Shown: positions 24,181 through 37,014, counted from the stretch's first letter. The stretch is 64,000 bases of DNA from Diplolepis rosae (GCA_030998225.1 JAPYXD010000522.1:7564001-7628000), one strand, 5' to 3'. Made by a program: numbers and translations. The notes: a model not told the origin generated them from the letters alone.

Positions 24181-25570
24181 ATCAATTAAAAAAGCGAACT
24201 TTCCACTGCTGAGGAAACATCACCAGGCATTGTGATATGAGTACTAAAGAACGGTTGACTACCTCAAAGAGAGAGATTCTTATGAATATTTATTCGCCGG
24301 TAGCCTGTATATGTTGTTGCGTTGACTGCTTCCGTATCTGGCCAGCATTTTGTAGGATGTTTGATCCAGCTGAACGTACATGCTTGGTGTCTACAACAAT
24401 AGTATTATATCGGGTCTGTCGGTCTCTCGGTTTCACCGTGCTCGTGAGGCATCTACTATGTATGTTATGCGAAGGAGAAGAGAAGGTGGAGGAGTAGTAT
24501 GTCGTTGAACTACAAAACAACAACTCAGACCAGGCTAAAAACATCGCGAGAAGAGCTCTTAACCTGGCCCAATGGTACACCTCCTATACATTCTACATCC
24601 TTCTCTCTTCAGAATGTACCGGAATATCCGCGTCATCTCGGCGAACAAACAGTTCTTCAAAATATTCCACTCTCGTTCAACGCGAACTTCAAATGATATT
24701 TCTCAAAAAGAGGAAGAGAAAAATCTACAAGAACCAGAATCATTTCGGTAAAAACCTTATCATATTCTTTTAAGCTATTAAGGTTTTATGATAGTAAATG
24801 ATTCAGCCTAAGAGAATGTTCATGGCAAACGTCATTGGTATGTATATACATCAATCTGCGTTTATTTCTAGATGGTTTATTTGGAACAGATGAACAAACG
24901 CAGTTCCTCTCAAGTGTTAATGTAAAGTGTGCGTGGGCAGACTTGAAACGCTTTCGCCATTACGTGCGAATGGATTTTCATTGCGAAACTTCTGATTCTG
25001 AATGGATCATCGGAAGTAAAACCGCAACGACCTTACGATATTTCTGCACCGCTCTGTTCTACGTTCTCCAAGAATGACAAAACAACATAGTAATTTACTG
25101 TAATTACGGAAACTGTTTCAAGAGATTAAAATATTCGCGTGTTGTGTGGTACTAAGATATTATTTACAACAAAAAGGTTCAAAAACTGAAGGGAATTAAT
25201 TATCGCGTAAGAAACATTTTCTCTTCGGAAAAACTATACATCAAAGGTGCACACGTACTTAAGATATATATCAAACACGCTTTCTGGAAGTGACAATTAC
25301 AGAAGCAAGAACGAGTTCTGATTTCTCGAGAATTCAACACTAACCCCGAAGGTACAGTTCCCTGTAAGGAAATAATGGCAAGGGGTTGCAATAGCTTGTG
25401 ATGCAGAAAGGGTGGGGAACCCAGTGTCACCCCCCTTTCCCTCATAGTTAACCGTCCCTCTACCTATGGCGATGCTGCCGGGTGTTACATAATAGGCGCG
25501 CGGCGTTGCCATGTCCACCCAGAGATATAACAACGTTGCCAGATCAAATATTCTCAATGTCCCTTGCACT
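24181..25570. other. repeat-poor, GC-richer; no gene recognised
   Basis: Overlapping frames on both strands (24237-24497, 24499-24696, 24835-25077 plus; 24290-24580, 25200-25569 minus) lack family motifs. 25490-25545 is CpG-bearing with GTTGCCA twice (25505, 25535). It could be an exon or promoter of an unannotated transcript; I cannot support a specific one. Confidence 0.35.
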
Positions 25571-27860
25571 TACTCTCCTAAATTCTACCGAATGGAGAAT
25601 TTTTATAAAGAATAAGTGAAAATAAGTGATAAAAATTTATCTAAATTTCCTAAAATGTTATAAATATTTAAATACGAGAGTATCGTCAAGTTAATAGAAA
25701 CAACCGTGATTGAAACGATAACCATATCAATGAAAATCTATGAAAATGTGAATTTTACATGAAATGAAAATGATGATCGAAATATATTGCAGAAATTCTG
25801 ATTTTAATTAAGAAAACTTGTAACAACGTCACTACACTCTGCTATTCCGAATTCTCTATATAACTTTAATTCATTATACGTATGCGTGAAAATCAATAAA
25901 AGCGAAATGAAGCTCCGCGCAAAAGCGAGGCCAGCTCTCGTGGACTAATTAATTAATTGATTTAGAGAAATAATTTATCAAGAGAATATCAACAATAATT
26001 TTTTTAATATGGTAACTTGAAGTTTGGATCTGGATGTATTAATGAAGTAAAACATCAATATTTAACATAAAATGGCAATATTAATGTCAGATTTGCAATA
26101 TCTTCCACGTGCCATCAACTTGGCAAATGTTCTATTAGATTCTTTGAAAAGATTATAACAAAAGAGTTATGTCGACACTATTTTTCCATGTTATTAACAA
26201 TAATAATATTTTGAGTTGAAAATAATGGGCCTTTTTTCTGTATAGATGAGTAATATTACATCATGGACTAAAATCCTTTAAGCAACGCGTATTAGCACTT
26301 GATCCTTTGTCATTAGGAAAGGCCATAGCATTCAAGGGTTTAATTGTGAATAAGAGAGCGACAATTGAAATGCGAAGGGCAGGAAATATTCGAATGGGAC
26401 ACAGGAGAGGAAAGACGACGCAATTGAAGAGGGATCAAGCGACGTACGCACGTACTATGGTGCGCAGCAACAAAGGGTCGCAAAAAAAAGGTGCAACGTG
26501 ACACAATTAGGTCGAGGTGGGCCCCATATTCCGATTGTTCCCAGTCTGAAGGGTGAGGCGAGGCCTTGAAGGGTACAAAAACGTTGGGCCCAACTCAATG
26601 CGACGTTGCCAAGTATTTTACTTCTAGAAAGCTGACAAACAAGCACATCTTCATGAAAAGAACTGACACATTGAAAATAAAAGAAAAATACTCTAAAAAT
26701 AATAAAAGTAGAGGATATCAATTTAAGTTTGAAATATGGGATTTTGTACAATGAACAGCTCTCAACAAAGACACTTCAAAATTGTATAAGATCAGATTGT
26801 CTGTAGAAGTGTAAGTCAATTTTTTCGGTTATTTGGGTATAGACTGGGAGAAGTATTTTAGTGAATACTTAAAGCATACGATATGAATCAAAGTAAGTCA
26901 TTATGCTTGACCTATTCGCATGAGAAGTTTCCCTTCTGATTTTAAAACGACATGGTGATTTGAGGATGTGAGCACTGGTCTGTGTATCCTTAAACAATAA
27001 TAAATGAGGAAGAGAAGTTATAAAAGGGGAGGTAAAAGAAATTTACAGGTGTGCTCAATTATAGACCTTTTGACCTAGAAGCAACGAACATAATGAGTGA
27101 TTAATTGTTCCAAGTTGAAAAGAACTGAAATTAGAAACAATTTCGGTTTTGATAAGACCATTTCCTAACTAGCAAGAGGCCGCGAGCAACAACAAAAGAA
27201 GCAATTTCATCAAATAGCGAAATCATCTCTAATTCAAAAATCAATAGTAATCTAATATACATCCCTATCTTTCTTTACTGTTACAATTTGGAAGTAAATT
27301 ATTGAGAGCAAAGATTAAATGTCGGGTTGTGGAAGAATGACCCTAGTGGACAATTGTGGGGTTTCGTATGAAGAATACTGCGAAAAGGGGTTGTAACAAG
27401 GCAACTTATAAATGGCAAAGAGGGTAGTACACGTGTCTAGTGTCACGCAACCCGTTCTGCCCTTTTTCAACAAACTTTGTATCAGCTTGCATTTATTTTA
27501 AATATTCACCAGGCTTGTTATAGAACTGTCTCGTGCAATGACCTTCCGCATTCCTCAATTACGGATTAGCGTGTGCTATCCAGTGGTTTTCACTTTGCAA
27601 ATTGTGACTCCCTATACAACACGACGTTTAACAAGATTAATGAGGCGATAGCCATGGACTTTCTTCGCAATATCTCGGACGTGTCGCATGTTTATAAATA
27701 AAACTAACATGTCTGCTCTTTACGATTTCATTTCACAGCTCGGTTTTATCGTGCACTTGTAACTATGACTTTGACCTTCAAATTTAAGAAACTTAGCACC
27801 AAAAAAAAATGTTTTCCTTGATCAAAACAAAAATTTGTTAAACTGAAACAGTACATGGCC
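25571..27860. other. repeat-poor, no gene recognised
   Basis: The frame 26307-26501 is strongly basic but has no recognised domain and lies beside a GC-rich patch (26500-26610) with CGACGTTGCCAAG. Confidence 0.4.
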
Positions 27861-27969
27861 TTAAAGGGTTAGGCCACCCCTGATCTTTTAAAATTTTTTT
27901 GTTTACCCACAAAATAAACAGCAAATGGAGCCTAATTTCTTGGTCTCAGGAGTGGCCTAAACCCCTTAA
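27861..27969. mobile_element. 109-bp TTAA-flanked MITE
   Basis: TTAA at both ends; inverted ends AGGGTTAGGCCACCCCTGA and its complement near TCAGGAGTGGCCTAAACCCC. piggyBac-type target. Confidence 0.85.
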
Positions 27970-30900
27970 GAGGAATATATATTTTTGGAAATATTTACCA
28001 ATTTATGAATTCGTAAAAATTTAATGTTAAATCATCCTAGTCCTTGATGATAAATTTTAAACTTTCGAAATCTGACATTAAAACATTTTAACTGTAATTT
28101 AACGTTGTCCAAATACGTCTTAAGAAACGAAAGTATCGCAACCTTTAAAGATCCTATAAAGCCATCTTTTTACAGAAAGTTCGCACAAATTTTACTTTCA
28201 AGATGTTTTGAAGAAGCATAGGAAATGACCGCTCTTTGCATTATTTATACTGTTACTTTTTTGTTCTTGTTTTTCGTTTTTATTACATAATGTAATTTTA
28301 GCTTTTAATAGAATTAATCATGCAAGAGAGTGGTTTCTTAAAATTGGGATACTTGATACAATAGTCGTTCTCTTTATTATTTGTTTCGCGCTTTTCTTTT
28401 CGTTTTTCAATGTTATTGCATAAAATAATGTAACCTTGGTTCATAATAATTTCTTTGAATCACGTCAAGGAATAGTTTTTCGCAATTAGGAGTATTGTTA
28501 CAATGACCTCTCGCTTAATTATTTGTATTGCGTTAATTTTGTCTAATTCTTCTTTATTATTAGATGAAGTAAGCAAAAAATCTAATCTCAATTCGTAATA
28601 ATTTGATTATATGACGTCAGGGGGTGTATTTTCGAAAATGAATTGATTTTAGTGACAAAGTGTGACAATATTTGAATTATTTTCATTTTGTTTCTTGTGA
28701 GTTATAGGGGGGGATATATGAGAAAACAGAATTCTTATTCAATAAGGGTTCTTTTCATGCAAAAGGAATTGTTCAAAGGGTAACAAAATTATAAAGCTTT
28801 ATTTTTAATTTAGTATACTTTACATTTTCTTTGATATATCAAACATGCTTACGAATTTTACCTTTATATTGAATAACATTTCAAGAACCGTTAATAATTC
28901 GTTTATGCGGAATTATACAAGTTTTTAAATACTTTTTTACATTTTTTCTATCTCTATTTCATAAGAAGGTATACAAAAAATAAGGACAAGAGCATATTTA
29001 ACAAGAATTGTGTAAGTCGTTTCAGATCTCTGAATGGCACTGTACCTTGATAAAGATACGCTATCGGTTTGAAGTTTGACCCGAGGAGGTCTTTATTCTT
29101 GAATCAGGAGACTTTACTGTGCACAGTGCACAATGAGCATATAAACTGAGTATGAATAAAGATCAATAGATCGTCATCAGCATTAATAACACATCATGTG
29201 AAACCGATGACTCAAGCGTTGCTCTATTCGTGACATCTCCCAATAGGGAACCAACAGAAATCAAAGAAGCAAGTGAGAAAATTGAAGCATTTTGTTCAAT
29301 ATCAGAGCAAATCGACCCCTAGACGTGACCTATGAAATGGAAACGAATTGCTTTTTGCGGTAGATGTCATACATATTAAAGAAAAGAAACCTATTCGATC
29401 AGGGAAGACAAATTCAATGTGTATATTGGATGAATCTTGTCAAACAATGATATCATTCGGCCTAGAATTGATGGACGAACATAGAGCGAGATCTTTCGGG
29501 TCAATATTTTCAGGAGGGCTTATATACTTAACGTGTTTCGCTATAGTTGTATAAAATATAGTATATACAGTTTAAAGTGTACAATACGACTACACGAAGC
29601 CACTCTATCATCGTCTTCGGGTTGAGCCGGTGAAAGTCAGCCGAGCGTCGTGTAAACGCCCAAGAGTGCCCCTTCTGAATATAGCAACGACGTGTATCCT
29701 GCCCTGAGAATATGTGTGAGCATGTGTATGTGTCCTCGCATGAATATTCTCTTAACAAATATATAGATAAAAGCTTTATAAATTATTCGAAATGATACCG
29801 CATGCCGGTTTGTGACACATTACGTCATGTTTAAAAGAGCCTGTCTTGTTCCGCATTTCCTTTCTGTTTCTTTAAATTCACGGAAGTTAATTCATGAAAA
29901 TGTATTTTGTCATGTGACACAAATAGAAAAATCTCTGTGGAGTCAATTTTCAGAGAGTTAACCTCTTAAAAGCATTCTTTGAGATATTAATTGTTGTATT
30001 AGTTTCAAAATTTCGGCGAAAGAAATTAAAAATGATTAGAAAGAAAAACTGGAGGTTCTTTTCTGTTTCTTTGAACATAAAAATATTTTTAAATTTAATA
30101 TACAAGAGGAATTTAATTATAATATAGATGTATTCTAATATATTGAATTGAATATTGAATTTGATATATTTTTGTAATAAATTTAACAATATTTTTCATC
30201 AGATTTAATGTTCTGTTAATACAAATGGTTTCATATAATGCATATAAAGTTGAATACCGTTTTTAAGAGTCTAACACTTGTTGAAATACAAGTGTTAATC
30301 AGAACCAAAGCATCATTAAAAATAGTTCTTTAAGAAGTACTGTGTGATACATAAAGACTCTTTCACATGTTATTTTCTTGCAAATATCTGAGACCCTTGT
30401 TCATAAGGTGTGTTCAGAATGTCACGTTTATTCATCACTTATGGATGTACCTTTATCTTTTAAAGAAAATAAATAAACTTAAAATAAGATTCGTAGAAGA
30501 GTCCTTATATCGACTAAAATCAGAACAAGTCTTATTGTTGTATTATATCATTACACATGGAAGGTTCACTTGTGCCCAAGTAAATCTTACATAAATTTAA
30601 GTTTATTATTAAGATACACACCTGTATTAGTGAGTATGTAATTAACCCCCAAATGAATGAAGCTGGCAAAATGGTCAAACGAATTTTAAATGAAAAGAAG
30701 CCTTGCAAAGTTAGATAAGAAATCGCGTTAAGTTGTGCGATTTTCGCTTTGTTGTTTACGTAACAACAAAGGTCAAATGCACAATTCTATTTTCCTGTTT
30801 ATTTAAATTTCCTACTACATCGTATAGAATTGAAGAGAATCGTCAAAATCGTAATGCGTATATAGTAGTAGACGAACGAAAGAACAGCATTGAATAATTA

Positions 30901-32001
30901 ATTGGTTTATGTAATCAGTTCCTTGCATCACAGATTCGCGAAATTCGATGCAAAAAGGAAATTTTTTGCTCTTACTTTCTTCAAACGCATTTTCTCAGTT
31001 TTTAATAAGTTTCTCTTGAATGAATAAAATTATGAGAAATTTCTTCATAACAATGAAAGAGAGCAAAGACAAATTTACATTATGTAGAGAGCTTATTTTT
31101 CTTCTTGAGAATGAGTCAGTTTCTTAGTGATTGGATAACAAGGCTCTTAATTAGCATTTAAAACATTTGATTGGTAAAAAGTAGCGCTCACTATTTCTCA
31201 ATCCATCTTTTCTCAAGTTCCAAGTAATGCATTTATTTATTCCGATATTAATTATTCCTTTTGATTTCTTCTTTTTAGGTGTAAATATTAAATATTTACG
31301 TATTATTGACCAAAACGATCAACTGAAAGGAGAAAATTCAAATGATCTTATTAGTTTGAAATACATGTATAGTACTTATGATAAAAATGGGATAGTATTT
31401 GGACAACTTGGAATGAACAATAAACGAAAATAGTCCAAGAAAAGTGGGAGATCTCATGGTTCTATAAAAAGAAGAACGCATCCCTAGACATGAAAACAAT
31501 AACAAAAAGTTTGCATTTGAAACTAGAGAAAATGAAGAAATAATGATGAAATTCATAAGATATATAAATAAAGTATTTTTAAAAATAATAAATTACGATG
31601 AATAATTTGATTGAATGTAGAGACAATTGTGGCGATTTGCAAAACAAGGCCGCAGTTAATGATTTTAATGCATAGCTATTAATGATCTTGTCGATACGTA
31701 CATAGTTAAGATTTTTTCTTGGATAATGTTAATGTGCTATGCACCAAGGTACTACGCGATGTCCAAGCTACTCGTCGTCATCATATTTAATTGCTCAATG
31801 AAGGCAATCTCGTATCGTTTATTGTTCAATGCATGAGTTTGAAAGTCTAACTTAATGCTTTGCATTAAAAAACAATCTTACCTCGAAAACCTATATTGTT
31901 AAAATAATCTGCATTTTTTTTAAAACATTTTTCACAAATTTTGGATAAAATTTTACTCGTTTTAACTTCTTTTTTTCTTATATTCGTTAAATAATATCTC
32001 A
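27970..32001. other. longest repeat-poor stretch; no gene recognised
   Basis: AT-rich sequence with occasional less biased patches (for example 29200-29760). Frames here (29348-29554, 31227-31433 plus; 29950-30189 minus) are isolated and motif-free. Confidence 0.4.
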
Positions 32002-32192
32002 CCCAGGTGGAAGAGTCGGGTTCATGCCAGTATTTACAAACGGCACAATACCGCGCCAGTTGTAAACAAGGAGCAATGCTTGTACTGAACAGTTGGTTTT
32101 GGGCCGAGGGTTGGCGCGGTACTTATGCCAGTACCGCGCCAGTACTGAAAATATTTCTGCGATATCAAGCCGGTTGTAAATTTCCACCTGGG
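32002..32192. mobile_element. 191-bp MITE, CCCAGGTGGAA ends
   Basis: CCCAGGTGGAA at 32002 and TTCCACCTGGG ending 32192; interior CCGCGCCAGT and GGTTGGCGCGGTACT words shared with 59538-59873. Confidence 0.85.
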
Positions 32193-32527
32193 CAAGCGCA
32201 AATAGCCGAAGCTGATAATACGGCACAATATTGGCCCAATCTCGGCAGCCAAAAGTCGGCTGTTATTGGGCTAGTGTCGCCGTTTGCATTGGCTAAGTGC
32301 TGGGCCAAAGACGACGGCCTTCAACCGAACCTTGGCCCAGTATCGGCCCTATACCAAGCCGATTGTCGCTTTTACTATGGCATCCAGTTCCGAAAGTAAA
32401 AGAGCCAGAGTGCATACCGGAGTTATCATTCCAGCATCGCTACAATATTAGCAACCGATCTTCGGCAAAAAATTTGCCAATTCTGGGCCAGTGTTGGGCC
32501 GTATCTAACTTCGCACATGGGACATAG
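32193..32527. repeat. GC-rich TTGGCCCA/TCGGC word array
   Basis: TTGGCCCAATCTCGGC, ATTGGGCTAGTGTCGCC, CTGGGCCAAAGACGACGGCC, TTGGCCCAGTATCGGCCC and CTGGGCCAGTGTTGGGCC recur with alternating orientation. Probably the interior of another element, fused to or nested by 32002-32192. ORFs across it are compositional. Confidence 0.6.
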
Positions 32528-33180
32528 TTCGCCTTCCGAGCTATTGCAACAAAATTATCCAATATTTAAATTAATTTTGTCTAAAAATACTCTATATCTC
32601 AAAAACGTAGTACATGTATGAAGTGAGAAAAAAATTGATGTCATTTCATTTTCATTTAAATTTATTTGCACACTAAAATATTTAAAAGCACAAATACTAA
32701 AAAAATGTTTTTGTTGAATTAATAAAACAATTTCCTTAATTTAACAATTTGTAATTTGTAACAGACGCAGAAAAATAGTTTTAAAAAACGTATGTACTCA
32801 ACTTTTGAGCAAAGTTGGGGAATATGGACAAGTTGGAGATTATTTAATACTATTGTATTAATTTTGATCTACCAAATTTTAAAGAATATATGAGAGTTCG
32901 CTAATGTTTAAAAATGTAGAGTAAGTTTCTAAATGCAGATTAACAAATTATTACAATAATCTTAAATAATCTGTGAAGCTGTCACCTACATATATGAATT
33001 TGATAATTTTACTAATGGCATACGTTTTCCCAAGGTATTCTAAGTGTTTAGTTGTTAAAATTAATGACTTTTAATTATCAGTGATTCTCAACCGAATTTG
33101 ATAGATTTGTTAATTTTTATTCAAATAATCATTGCCTTATAGAGTAAGTCCTATTTTACAATATTATTATGAAAATAAAA
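32528..33180. other. AT-rich, nothing recognised
   Basis: No repeat or gene signal seen. Confidence 0.5.
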
Positions 33181-33350
33181 TTCAGAAAAATAATTAGTTA
33201 ATCCAACCAAGATTTAGTAGAAAATTATTTAGTTGAATCAAACAAATATTCCAGTTGATTTAACCAAATTTTGTTCAACTGAATCGAAAATTTTGTTTTA
33301 TTCAATAAAATGGTTTGGTCAGATCAAGTGAACTTTTTTTCTGGATGAAG
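33181..33350. mobile_element. CAGAAAAA-family foldback (AACCAAATTTTG interior)
   Basis: TTCAGAAAAATAATTAGTTAA on the left is partly inverted by GTGAACTTTTTTTCTGGATG on the right; interior alternates GTTGAATCAAACAAAT and inverse words. Relatives near 37290-37635 and 43367-43530. Confidence 0.65.
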
Positions 33351-33753
33351 TTATATATAAAATTATAACTTTGTTAAAAATAGAGAAAAAGGTGTTTCTG
33401 AATGAATTTTATCTCACAGGTACATGAATTTCAATTTATACGTTTATCAAATTACTTAATCACTAGTAATTAAAATTTCATGTAGACTTGTAATTAAAAA
33501 GTGAGTTTTAAAATATTTTTTTCAAAAATCTCAGCCTGAATAAATTGCCATAATTATGACATATTTTTATTTTCAATAATTTTATTATTCCAAATGAGAT
33601 GATTGAGTTCGAAATCTTTACATCGAAATCGTCTCTTTTTCCAACAAAAAGAATCCAAATTCTAAAAATATAATAATAATAAACAGGACTTATATCGACC
33701 CTTAGTATTGAAATTTGAATATTCCTTTGTATTTTTTATAGAAATAAATCTCA

Positions 33754-33782
33754 CTGATGAGGACTCCAACCTGAGTCGAAAC
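33754..33782 (+). ncRNA. hammerhead-ribozyme-like motif A
   Basis: CTGATGA (33754-33760) is followed by a stem II made of GACTC (33762-33766) and GAGTC (33773-33777) around a 6-nt loop, then GAAAC (33778-33782). Both core strands of a hammerhead are intact. One extra G sits between CTGATGA and the stem, a feature shared with the other copies. Stem III and the cleavage site were not resolved by eye. Penelope-like retroelements are known to carry minimal hammerheads in their terminal repeats, so this is probably such a remnant. Catalytic activity is unproven. Confidence 0.6.
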
Positions 33783-33899
33783 GTACAATTACTTTTTACT
33801 CTCAAAAATAAGAAGTTTTTATCGTGCTATTTTTTCCGTACGTTGCGTATGTATTGATATATTTTGATGTATCAAGACAAAAAAAGTCACCCTGTATAT

Positions 33900-34150
33900 G
33901 ATGGTTTGCGGTGCGATCAGTTCTTTGCAAATGGGCTCGCGAACTCGCGAGTCCGTTCCCTGCGAGAGAGCAAAGCGACGTTGCCAATGCGTAGGTGTGT
34001 GTTTCTGAGGCACAAGAGCTGGCAACATTGAGGAGCGAGGGACACGTTTTGCATAGAATAGAAGGCAACGCTGAAGTTTCAGCCTGAAACACAGGGAGGC
34101 TTGCCAGACACCGTAACAGGGTCGACGGATTAAGAAATTTGGCAGTATCG
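33900..34150. other. small GC island with clustered GTTGCCA/TGGCAAC words
   Basis: ACGTTGCCAA (about 33979), TGGCAAC (34020) and GGCAACGCTG (34064) lie with GCTCGCGAACTCGCGAG, a palindrome at about 33934. No coding motif; overlapping minus frames are compositional. Confidence 0.45.
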
Positions 34151-34708
34151 CATCATGCAGGTGCTCGACATGACTTTCAATTTATTTTCATAGAGTTGGT
34201 GCCGTTTACTTCAAACAAATTATGGTACTTCGCTTAAAATCAAATTTTTAAAATTAAAAAATTCAAATTTAAGATAGTAGTGCCAAAAAAACAGGTCTCT
34301 GGAAATAAAAGTTTTTTTTATGATTTTCATTCATAAAATGATATTATTAGTTGTGTCATAAAAAAAAAAAAAATTTAATTCAAGAAATTTTTTTTTTTTA
34401 AAGAAACATTTGTTTAAAAATAACTATATTCAAAGATTTTTTACTTATTTTCAAAATTGGAAACAGTAGAGTTATAGAGGATATTTTCTCTGAAAGAATA
34501 TAAGCCATGATTTATGAAAATTCAATAATTTTCAAAAAAATTCATAAGAAGGAATATAGTAAGAAAAAATGTTATTACAAGAAAAATTAATAAAAGTATT
34601 ATTTTACTTAAGTTTTGAATCTTTTTCCCAAAAGATAAAACATCTTTAAACATTTTCAGAAAACTTCACCACCTTAGATAACATTTTTGCATGGCAAATT
34701 GAACACAT
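34151..34708. other. AT-rich spacer, nothing recognised
   Basis: A-rich and T-rich homopolymer runs only. Confidence 0.5.
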
Positions 34709-35234
34709 CCCTGGCGAAAGTATCGGATAGGAATTAATTCCAAGCCAATCAGAACTATTCCGATTCATTCTGATATCTGTATCCGAGCCAATGCGAATCA
34801 TTCCGAACCAATCGGAGAAACATTTTTTATCTCTTTTGATGAAAAACGGTAAAAATCGATTCGACCTAATACGATTTAATCCGAGGCAACAATCCGAATG
34901 AATACGAATGAATCCGAACCAATCCGAAACCAAGCTTTCAATCCGATTCATTCCGATTGCTTCTGATTGAAAATTTGGTTTGGATAAACTCGAGGTCGGA
35001 TTGATTCGGATTGAAAACTTGGTTTCGGAATGGTTCAGATTCATTCGGATTGATGTCTCGGAATTAATCGGATTAAGTCGGATTGATTTTTGACCGTTTT
35101 TCACCAAACAAGATACAAAACGTTTTTCGGATTGGTTCGGAATGATTCACATTGGCTTAGATACAGATATCAGAATGAATCGGAATAGTTCTGATTGACT
35201 CGGAATTAATTTCAATCCAATACTTTCGCCAGGG
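34709..35234. mobile_element. 526-bp TCGGATTG foldback element, complete
   Basis: CCCTGGCGAAAGTATCGGAT at 34709 and CAATACTTTCGCCAGGG ending 35234 are the inverted ends; the halves match through ATTCTGATATCTGTATCCGA and CATTCCGAACCAATC. The frame 34646-35107 with repeated IRMN-type residues is a by-product of the repeated DNA words. Confidence 0.92.
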
Positions 35235-35467
35235 CAATCATTCCTCAAAAACCGAACATTTTTAAAGCGTAAACCTGAGAAAACTGCATTAAACTATGAC
35301 CTATAGTAATTGATATTGAAAAATACATTTTTTATATTTTAAAATTTTTTCCTGGTAAAGCGAACACTTTTCTCTATAAGTAAATATTGAATTACAGAAT
35401 TAACATTTTTTTTAAAGTAATCATTAACTAAGTTTACGAAGGACTTCCAATCCACGTCGATATAATA

Positions 35468-35739
35468 TTCCCTAAATTCGAAACAGTAAAAACTCACTGA
35501 TTCACAGTGCAAAACCACTTTTTAAAAAATTTATAAGTCTTCCACATAGAAATCAGTGGAATTTCCCTGATTCCACCAGAGAAACTCACTAGTTAATCAG
35601 TGAAATATAATGGTCAACAGTGAGATTCGGTGGTCAACCAGTGAGTTTTCCTACTGATATCAGTTAAATTTCACTGATTCTATGAGGAAGACTTATAACA
35701 TTCGAAACAGTGGTTTTTCACAGTTTCGATTTTAGGAAA
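35468..35739. mobile_element. 272-bp TA-flanked MITE, TTCCCTAAATTCGAAACAG ends
   Basis: TA at 35466-35467 and 35740-35741. Interior TCACTGATT/AATCAGTGA words relate it to the CTCTCTAAATCT family. Confidence 0.82.
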
Positions 35740-35914
35740 TACTTAGTAAATTAGAAAATGTTGTCTTGAAACTTTGAGAATTAGTAAAAAATAAATGTTT
35801 ATCAAGGTTTCCATTCTACCAACTTTAATAACAAAGCCCTGTAATTTTTCAAATTTCATGAAAATTGGATTGCAATTTATAAGTCATTTGATTTCTTCTG
35901 AAATATTTCATCAA

Positions 35915-36010
35915 ATGATAGAAACAGAAAAGGACAAAAGAAAGAGAAGGAAGAGGTTTTGGAGGTCGCCTTCCTTTATTCTTTCCTCGTTTTTTGTTGA
36001 GATTTCTTGT
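35915..36010. repeat. central fragment of the 13586-13943 palindrome
   Basis: GAAAAGGACAAAAGAAAGAG, GGAAGAGGTTTTGGAGGTCG and GCCTTCCTTTATTCTTTCCTC align with its centre. Confidence 0.65.
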
Positions 36011-36061
36011 TATTTCGGCAATAAAAAATGAAGGTCCAGTGATCAAAATTAGTTAATTCAT

Positions 36062-36360
36062 GGCCTTAAGGCCGTGGATCAACCAGATCACGTGATCAAA
36101 TTCCTGTAAAACTTAATGTAACATAACTTTTCTATTATACAAAATATCTTTACGGAAAGTTGAAAAATACAACAAAATACGATCAAGAAAATCTTAACTT
36201 AATCTCTTAACTTAATTTGAGTGAAAATTCAACAAAAAATTTTACAGTTAACTGTAATTAACGATAAGATTTTCAATTTTTTTCAAAACTTTTACTAAAA
36301 TGAAGTTAAGGCATTTCATCCACAAAAATTAGACATCAGGCAAAAATAGATAATTTTGCT
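36062..36360. mobile_element. one-sided copy of the TTTAAGGCCATGG family
   Basis: TTAAGGCCGTGGATCAACCA, ATCACGTGATC and AAATTCCTGTAAAACTT match the start of 850-1802. It runs through AAATGAAGTTAAGG into the ATCCACAAAAATTAG arm family without a right end. Confidence 0.75.
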
Positions 36361-36506
36361 TTCAAGAATAGAAATATTGTTATTGAAGGCCTAAATTGAA
36401 AGAGAAAAGATTATTTTTCATGAAAAAATTTGAAATGCAAAAAAATAATGCATTTAACAAATTTTATTTTCACCCCAACTATTTTCAACTTCATTGTTGG
36501 ACTGTA

Positions 36507-36756
36507 CTCTCTAAATATGAAACAGTCAAATTTCCCTTTTTACTGATTCATCAGTAAAAAAGTATTTTTCGCTGTTAAATCAGTTATTTTTTACTGATTC
36601 ATCAGCGGAATAAATATTTCTCGCTGTTAAATCAGTTAATTTTCACGGAAGTAATCAGTGAAATTATACTGATTTACAGTACTCTCTTTTTAGCTATTTG
36701 AATCAGTCAAATTTTACTAATAATCAATAGATTTTGACTGATTAAGATTTGGAGAG
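36507..36756. mobile_element. CTCTCTAAAT MITE, copy 5
   Basis: TA on both sides (36505-36506, 36757-36758); ends CTCTCTAAATATGAAACAG and GATTTGGAGAG. Confidence 0.88.
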
Positions 36757-36803
36757 TATTCTTTCACTCGCACTATATAATTCATTTTATTAAATTTTTT
36801 ATT

Positions 36804-36834
36804 CTTGATAAGGACTAAAGCTCTAGTCAAAACG
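36804..36834 (+). ncRNA. hammerhead-like motif G, degenerate
   Basis: TTGATAAG, stem II GACTA/TAGTC, then AAAAC instead of GAAAC. Its arrangement matches motif A, but both core strands are mutated. Kept as a relic because it extends the family. Confidence 0.3.
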
Positions 36835-36968
36835 TATAATATTATTTTCTACAGAAATATGTAATTAAGTTGAATGAATACTATTATCGTTAATAGGGAA
36901 TTGAACAAATAAAAAATTATTCGCATATATACGATACGTAAATCGAAAATTCTAATTTATTCTTTCCC

Positions 36969-37014
36969 CTGCCCTTGATATATATATATATATATATATA
37001 TATATCAAGGGCAG
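36969..37014. repeat. 46-bp perfect palindrome around (TA)n
   Basis: CTGCCCTTGATA and TATCAAGGGCAG flank an uninterrupted TA run. The non-TA arms make it a true inverted repeat, able to extrude as a cruciform. Confidence 0.95.

Noticed and set aside
24237..25569. Cluster of overlapping frames considered as a host gene
   Set aside because: Frames overlap on both strands, have no domain and no consistent splice sites; the region is only GC-richer than its surroundings.
26307..26501. Arginine/lysine-rich 64-codon frame resembling a basic ribosomal-type protein
   Set aside because: No recognisable family signature, no exon signals, and it lies in purine-rich DNA that yields basic residues by composition.
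34646..35107. 153-codon minus-strand frame with repeated IRMN/NPINSE-type residues
   Set aside because: It lies within the TCGGATTG foldback; the peptide repeat is the direct translation of repeated DNA words, and related frames appear in the other copies.
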